Shown one piece after another: positions 6,801 through 15,408 of a DNA stretch of 15,408 nt. Below the pieces are notes generated by a model. The model ran no database searches. It was not told where the DNA came from and saw nothing but the letters and a program-made list of their open reading frames with translations. The stretch's first letter is position 1. Each line of letters opens with the position of its first letter. A program made the position numbers and the translations under genes. The stretch comes from DAITBA01 sp036824005 (GTDB lineage Bacteria; Pseudomonadota; Gammaproteobacteria; Burkholderiales; Rhodocyclaceae), in contig DAITBA010000038.1 in NCBI GenBank assembly GCA_036824005.1, positions 1 to 15,408 of the forward strand. The letters are read 5' to 3'.

Positions 6801-7912
6801 TCGCCAATGGCGGACCGAAGAAGCTCGCCAAGGGCACGAAGATCAGCAAACAATACTTGGAGTCGCTCGATCCCCACCATTGGTTCGACATCCGCCTTGC
6901 CGACGAGGATGCGGCCCAGCAACTGGAGAGCCTGCGCGATGGTCTGGAACACACGCGCAAGGACTTCGATCTTGCCTTCGAAGCGAAGAAGAAGAAGCTG
7001 ACCCAGGGCGACGAGCTGGCGCCGGGCGTGCAAAAGATGGTCAAAGTGTATCTGGCCGTCAAGCGGCGCCTGCAGCCGGGCGACAAGATGGCCGGCCGCC
7101 ACGGCAACAAAGGTGTCGTGTCGAGGATCGTGCCGGTGGAAGATATGCCCCACATGGCCGACGGCACGACGGTGGACATCGTGCTCAATCCGCTCGGGGT
7201 GCCGTCGCGGATGAACATCGGCCAGATCCTGGAAACCCACTTGGGTTGGGCGGCCAAGGGATTGGGTCTGAAGATCGGAGAGATGCTCCGGGCGGCCTCC
7301 GGAATCGCCGAACTGCGCAAGTACCTGAACAAGATCTACAACACCAGCGGCAAGCCCGAGGAGATCGACAGCCTCGCCGATTCAGAGGTGCTGGAGCTGG
7401 CGCGCAATCTCAGCACGGGCGTGCCATTCGCGACCCCGGTGTTCGATGGCGCGCACGAGTCGGAAATCAAAGACATGCTGGACGTAGCTGGACTGCCCCG
7501 CTCCGGCCAGGTGACGCTCTACGACGGCCGCACCGGTGAGGCATTCGAGCGCGCCGTCACGGTCGGCTACATGCACGTGCTGAAGCTGCATCACCTGGTG
7601 GACGACAAGATGCACGCCCGCTCAACCGGTCCGTATTCGCTCGTCACGCAGCAGCCCCTGGGTGGCAAGGCCCAATTCGGCGGCCAGCGCTTTGGCGAGA
7701 TGGAGGTATGGGCGTTGGAGGCCTACGGCGCGTCTTACACGCTGCAGGAGATGCTGACCGTCAAGTCCGACGACGTTTCGGGCCGCACTAAGGTCTATGA
7801 GAACATCGTCAAGGGCGAGCACAAGATCGACGCCGGCATGCCGGAGTCGTTCAACGTGCTGGTGAAGGAAATCCGCTCGCTTGCGATCGACATCGATCTC
7901 GAGCGTTTTTGA
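3839..7912 (+). CDS. rpoB: DNA-directed RNA polymerase subunit beta
   Basis: RpoB (1357 residues; E. coli 1342) forms one half of the RNA polymerase active-site cleft in the alpha2-beta-beta'-omega core. The N-terminus [21 protein letters not shown] matches the family. The rifampicin region runs from about residue 512 ([20 protein letters not shown]) and continues with [10 protein letters not shown]. The residues equivalent to E. coli D516, H526 and S531 are unchanged (here D521, H531, S536), so the enzyme should be rifampicin-sensitive. The active-site motif [12 protein letters not shown] is at residues 1081-1092, with lysines 1083 and 1091 corresponding to E. coli K1065 and K1073. The C-terminus, with [20 protein letters not shown], is intact. 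ATG 3839 is preceded by GGAG. rpoC follows after 24 bases. Confidence 0.99.
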   Translation: [1357 protein letters not shown]

Positions 7913-7936
7913 TCGGATTCAAGGAGCAAAGCGACC

Positions 7937-12144
<4,208 letters not shown>

Positions 12145-12148
<4 letters not shown>

Positions 12149-12174
12149 CGTACCAGGCGGGCAGTCAATATAAT
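12145..12174 (+). promoter_or_regulatory. Sigma-70 promoter of the rpsL (str) operon
   Basis: The -35 box TTGACG (12145-12150) and a perfect -10 box TATAAT (12169-12174) are separated by 18 bases. The -35 overlaps the rpoC stop codon (TGA 12146-12148). The start of transcription should be near 12181, giving a leader of roughly 108 bases before the rpsL ATG. This is by far the best promoter match I see in the window and would give the str operon transcription independent of rpoBC readthrough. Confidence 0.88.
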
Positions 12175-12191
12175 CCGGCCTCTTTGCTCAT

Positions 12192-12213
12192 GGCGCGCCG
12201 ATGAACGCGCGCC
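12192..12213 (+). promoter_or_regulatory. GC hairpin in the rpsL leader
   Basis: GGCGCGC (12192-12198) pairs perfectly with GCGCGCC (12207-12213) around loop CGATGAAC. It lies about 11 bases into the predicted leader RNA and has no T-run. Both arms contain GCGCCG (12195-12200 and 12209-12214), which is complementary to CGGCGC (12238-12243) in the 5' arm of the following terminator. The first hairpin region could therefore act as an anti-terminator partner. The pairing options are seen; switching is inferred. Confidence 0.5.
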
Positions 12214-12232
12214 GGGCCCGAAACACATCGAA

Positions 12233-12273
12233 CGAGGCGGCGCAGTCGTCACAGCGAGCCGCCTCGGTTTTTT
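12233..12273 (+). terminator. Strong intrinsic terminator between the rpsL promoter and rpsL
   Basis: A perfect 9-bp stem CGAGGCGGC (12233-12241) with GCCGCCTCG (12258-12266) has a 16-base loop and is followed by G and six T (12268-12273). It ends 15 bases before the rpsL ATG. It can end rpoBC transcripts, but because it lies downstream of the rpsL promoter it would also stop str-operon transcripts unless read through. It may therefore be an attenuator. The rpsL ribosome-binding region (GGGAA, 12274-12278) follows directly after the T-run. Confidence 0.85.
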
Positions 12274-12288
12274 GGGAACCTGGAAAAC

Positions 12289-12666
12289 ATGCCAACGATT
12301 AGTCAGCTGATTCGCAAGCCGCGCCAGGCGCCGCGAACGAAGAGCAAGGTGCCGGCGCTGGACAGCTGTCCGCAGAAGCGTGGGGTGTGCACCCGTGTCT
12401 ATACGACGACGCCCAAGAAGCCGAACTCGGCCCTGCGCAAGGTAGCGAAGGTGCGTCTGACCAACGGCTTCGAGGTCATCAGTTACATCGGTGGCGAGGG
12501 GCACAATCTTCAGGAGCACTCGGTAGTGCTGATTCGGGGCGGCCGTGTCAAGGATCTGCCTGGTGTGCGCTACCACATAGTCCGCGGCAGCCTCGACACG
12601 CAAGGCGTCAAGGACCGCAAGCAGGGCCGGTCGAAGTACGGCGCTAAGCGGCCGAAGCAGTCGTAG
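12289..12666 (+). CDS. rpsL: 30S ribosomal protein S12
   Basis: S12 (125 residues; E. coli 124) sits at the decoding centre of the 30S subunit and controls tRNA selection accuracy. Signature segments are TTPKKPNSALRKVAKVRLTNG (about 39-59), EGHNLQEHSVVLIRGGRVKD and LPGVRYHIVRG. Lys43 and Lys88, the positions where substitutions cause streptomycin resistance, are unchanged. Asp89, the residue methylthiolated by RimO in many bacteria, is present. ATG 12289 gives the family N-terminus PTISQLIRKPR. Its Shine-Dalgarno is weak (GGGAA 12274-12278 or TGGAAA just upstream). It is the first gene of the str operon, ahead of rpsG by 30 bases. Confidence 0.98.
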   Translation: MPTISQLIRKPRQAPRTKSKVPALDSCPQKRGVCTRVYTTTPKKPNSALRKVAKVRLTNGFEVISYIGGEGHNLQEHSVVLIRGGRVKDLPGVRYHIVRGSLDTQGVKDRKQGRSKYGAKRPKQS

Positions 12667-12696
12667 CGCGGCGCGTACGGAATACGAGAGGTTGCA

Positions 12697-13167
12697 ATGC
12701 CACGACGCAGAGAAGTACCCAAGCGCGACATCCTGCCGGATCCGAAGTTCGGCAACACGGACGTTTCCAAATTCGTCAATGTGCTGATGACCAGCGGCAA
12801 GAAGTCCGTGGCCGAGCGCATCCTGTACGGTGCTTTCGATCAAATCAAGTCGAAGAGCGGAAAAGATCCACTGGAGGTGTTCACGCAGGCGGTGAACAAC
12901 GTCAAACCTGTGGTCGAGGTCAAGAGCCGCCGCGTCGGCGGGGCGAACTATCAGGTGCCCGTCGAGGTGCGGCCAGTTCGTCGTGCTGCGCTTGCCATGC
13001 GCTGGATCCGCGAGTCGGCGCGCAAGCGTTCGGAGAAGTCCATGGGCACTCGCCTCGCGGGCGAGCTGCTCGAGGCGGCGGAAGGTCGCGGCGGAGCAAT
13101 GAAGAAGCGCGACGAAGTTCACCGCATGGCGGAGGCGAACAAGGCCTTCGCGCACTACAGGTTCTAG
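12697..13167 (+). CDS. rpsG: 30S ribosomal protein S7
   Basis: S7 (156 residues, a standard bacterial length) is a primary 16S rRNA binder that nucleates the 30S head and lines the E site. The N-terminus PRRREVPKRDILPDPKFG, the central NNVKPVVEVKSRRVGGANYQVPVEVRP (about 69-95) and RKRSEKSMGTRLAGELLEAA are diagnostic. ATG 12697 has GAGAGG at 12686-12691. In E. coli, S7 represses translation by binding the long rpsL-rpsG spacer. Here that spacer is only 30 bases, so such a site, if retained, must be different or lie within coding sequence. fusA follows after 83 bases. Confidence 0.98.
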   Translation: MPRRREVPKRDILPDPKFGNTDVSKFVNVLMTSGKKSVAERILYGAFDQIKSKSGKDPLEVFTQAVNNVKPVVEVKSRRVGGANYQVPVEVRPVRRAALAMRWIRESARKRSEKSMGTRLAGELLEAAEGRGGAMKKRDEVHRMAEANKAFAHYRF

Positions 13168-13250
13168 ATCGGGCCGTTACCGACCCAGTGGGTGCAGCCC
13201 CATGCGGCACTCCACAAGGTTGAACGGTTTGAACATGGCAGGTTGACAAA

Positions 13251-15344
<2,094 letters not shown>

Positions 15345-15362
15345 CGTTTCTGGGGAACCATC

Positions 15363-15408
15363 ATGGCAAAGGGAAAGTTTGAGCGCACGAAGCCGCACGT
15401 GAATGTAG
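15363..15408 (+). CDS. tuf: Elongation factor Tu, 5' end only
   Basis: Only the first 15 codons are present (MAKGKFERTKPHVNV), running off the right edge. This is the conserved N-terminus of EF-Tu just before the first GTPase strand, and its place after fusA is the normal str-operon position (tufA). EF-Tu delivers aminoacyl-tRNA to the ribosome as a GTP complex. The ATG has GGGGAA at 15352-15357, six bases upstream. Many proteobacteria carry two near-identical tuf copies, the second ahead of tRNA-Trp and secE; the window edge cannot show whether that holds here. Confidence 0.95.
   Translation, partial: MAKGKFERTKPHVNV

Noticed and set aside
5900..7240. 446-codon open frame on the minus strand inside rpoB
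   Set aside because: It is a shadow of rpoB on the opposite strand, with repeated HV/HL/DD composition and no recognisable domain or plausible initiation context.
13243..13248. Perfect TTGACA as a -35 box before fusA
   Set aside because: No acceptable -10 hexamer occurs 16-18 bases downstream (the sequence there is CCAATCG inside fusA), so a promoter is not supported.

Overview
The window is a contiguous block of housekeeping information-processing genes, all on the + strand, in GC-rich DNA: tRNA-Trp, secE, nusG, rplK, rplA, rplJ, rplL, rpoB, rpoC, rpsL, rpsG, fusA and the first 15 codons of tuf. The proteins are close to their proteobacterial counterparts. RpoC, for example, keeps all eight zinc cysteines and the NADFDGD catalytic loop at the same residue numbers as E. 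coli. The direct rpoC-rpsL junction (these lie in separate loci in E. coli), tRNA-Trp ahead of secE, and the tuf N-terminus (MAKGKFERTKPHVNV) point to a betaproteobacterium or a close relative. I cannot name a genus from this sequence.

Layout. Bases 1-63 hold no recognisable gene. tRNA-Trp (64-139) lies 22 bases ahead of secE, and secE overlaps nusG by ATGA. A 129-base gap with a perfect 8-bp hairpin precedes the rplK-rplA pair. A 374-base gap before rplJ is full of RNA structure and looks like the L10 autoregulatory leader; it ends in a Shine-Dalgarno that can be sequestered and a TTG start codon. rplL is followed by a textbook intrinsic terminator, the expected attenuator between rplJL and rpoBC. 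After rpoB and rpoC, a near-consensus sigma-70 promoter begins inside the rpoC stop codon. It is followed, before rpsL, by two hairpins, the second a strong intrinsic terminator. The str operon rpsL-rpsG-fusA-tuf then runs off the right edge.

The genes work together in protein export (SecE), transcription (NusG, RNA polymerase beta and beta'), and translation (large-subunit L11, L1, L10, L7/L12; small-subunit S12, S7; EF-G, EF-Tu). Nothing suggests mobile DNA, CRISPR, defence genes or a new protein system. The items worth a second look are in the non-coding gaps: the rplJ leader architecture, a terminator placed between the rpsL promoter and rpsL, and a shared 12-base word in two ribosomal-protein leaders. 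All RNA structures were found by eye from base complementarity, without energy calculation or alignment.
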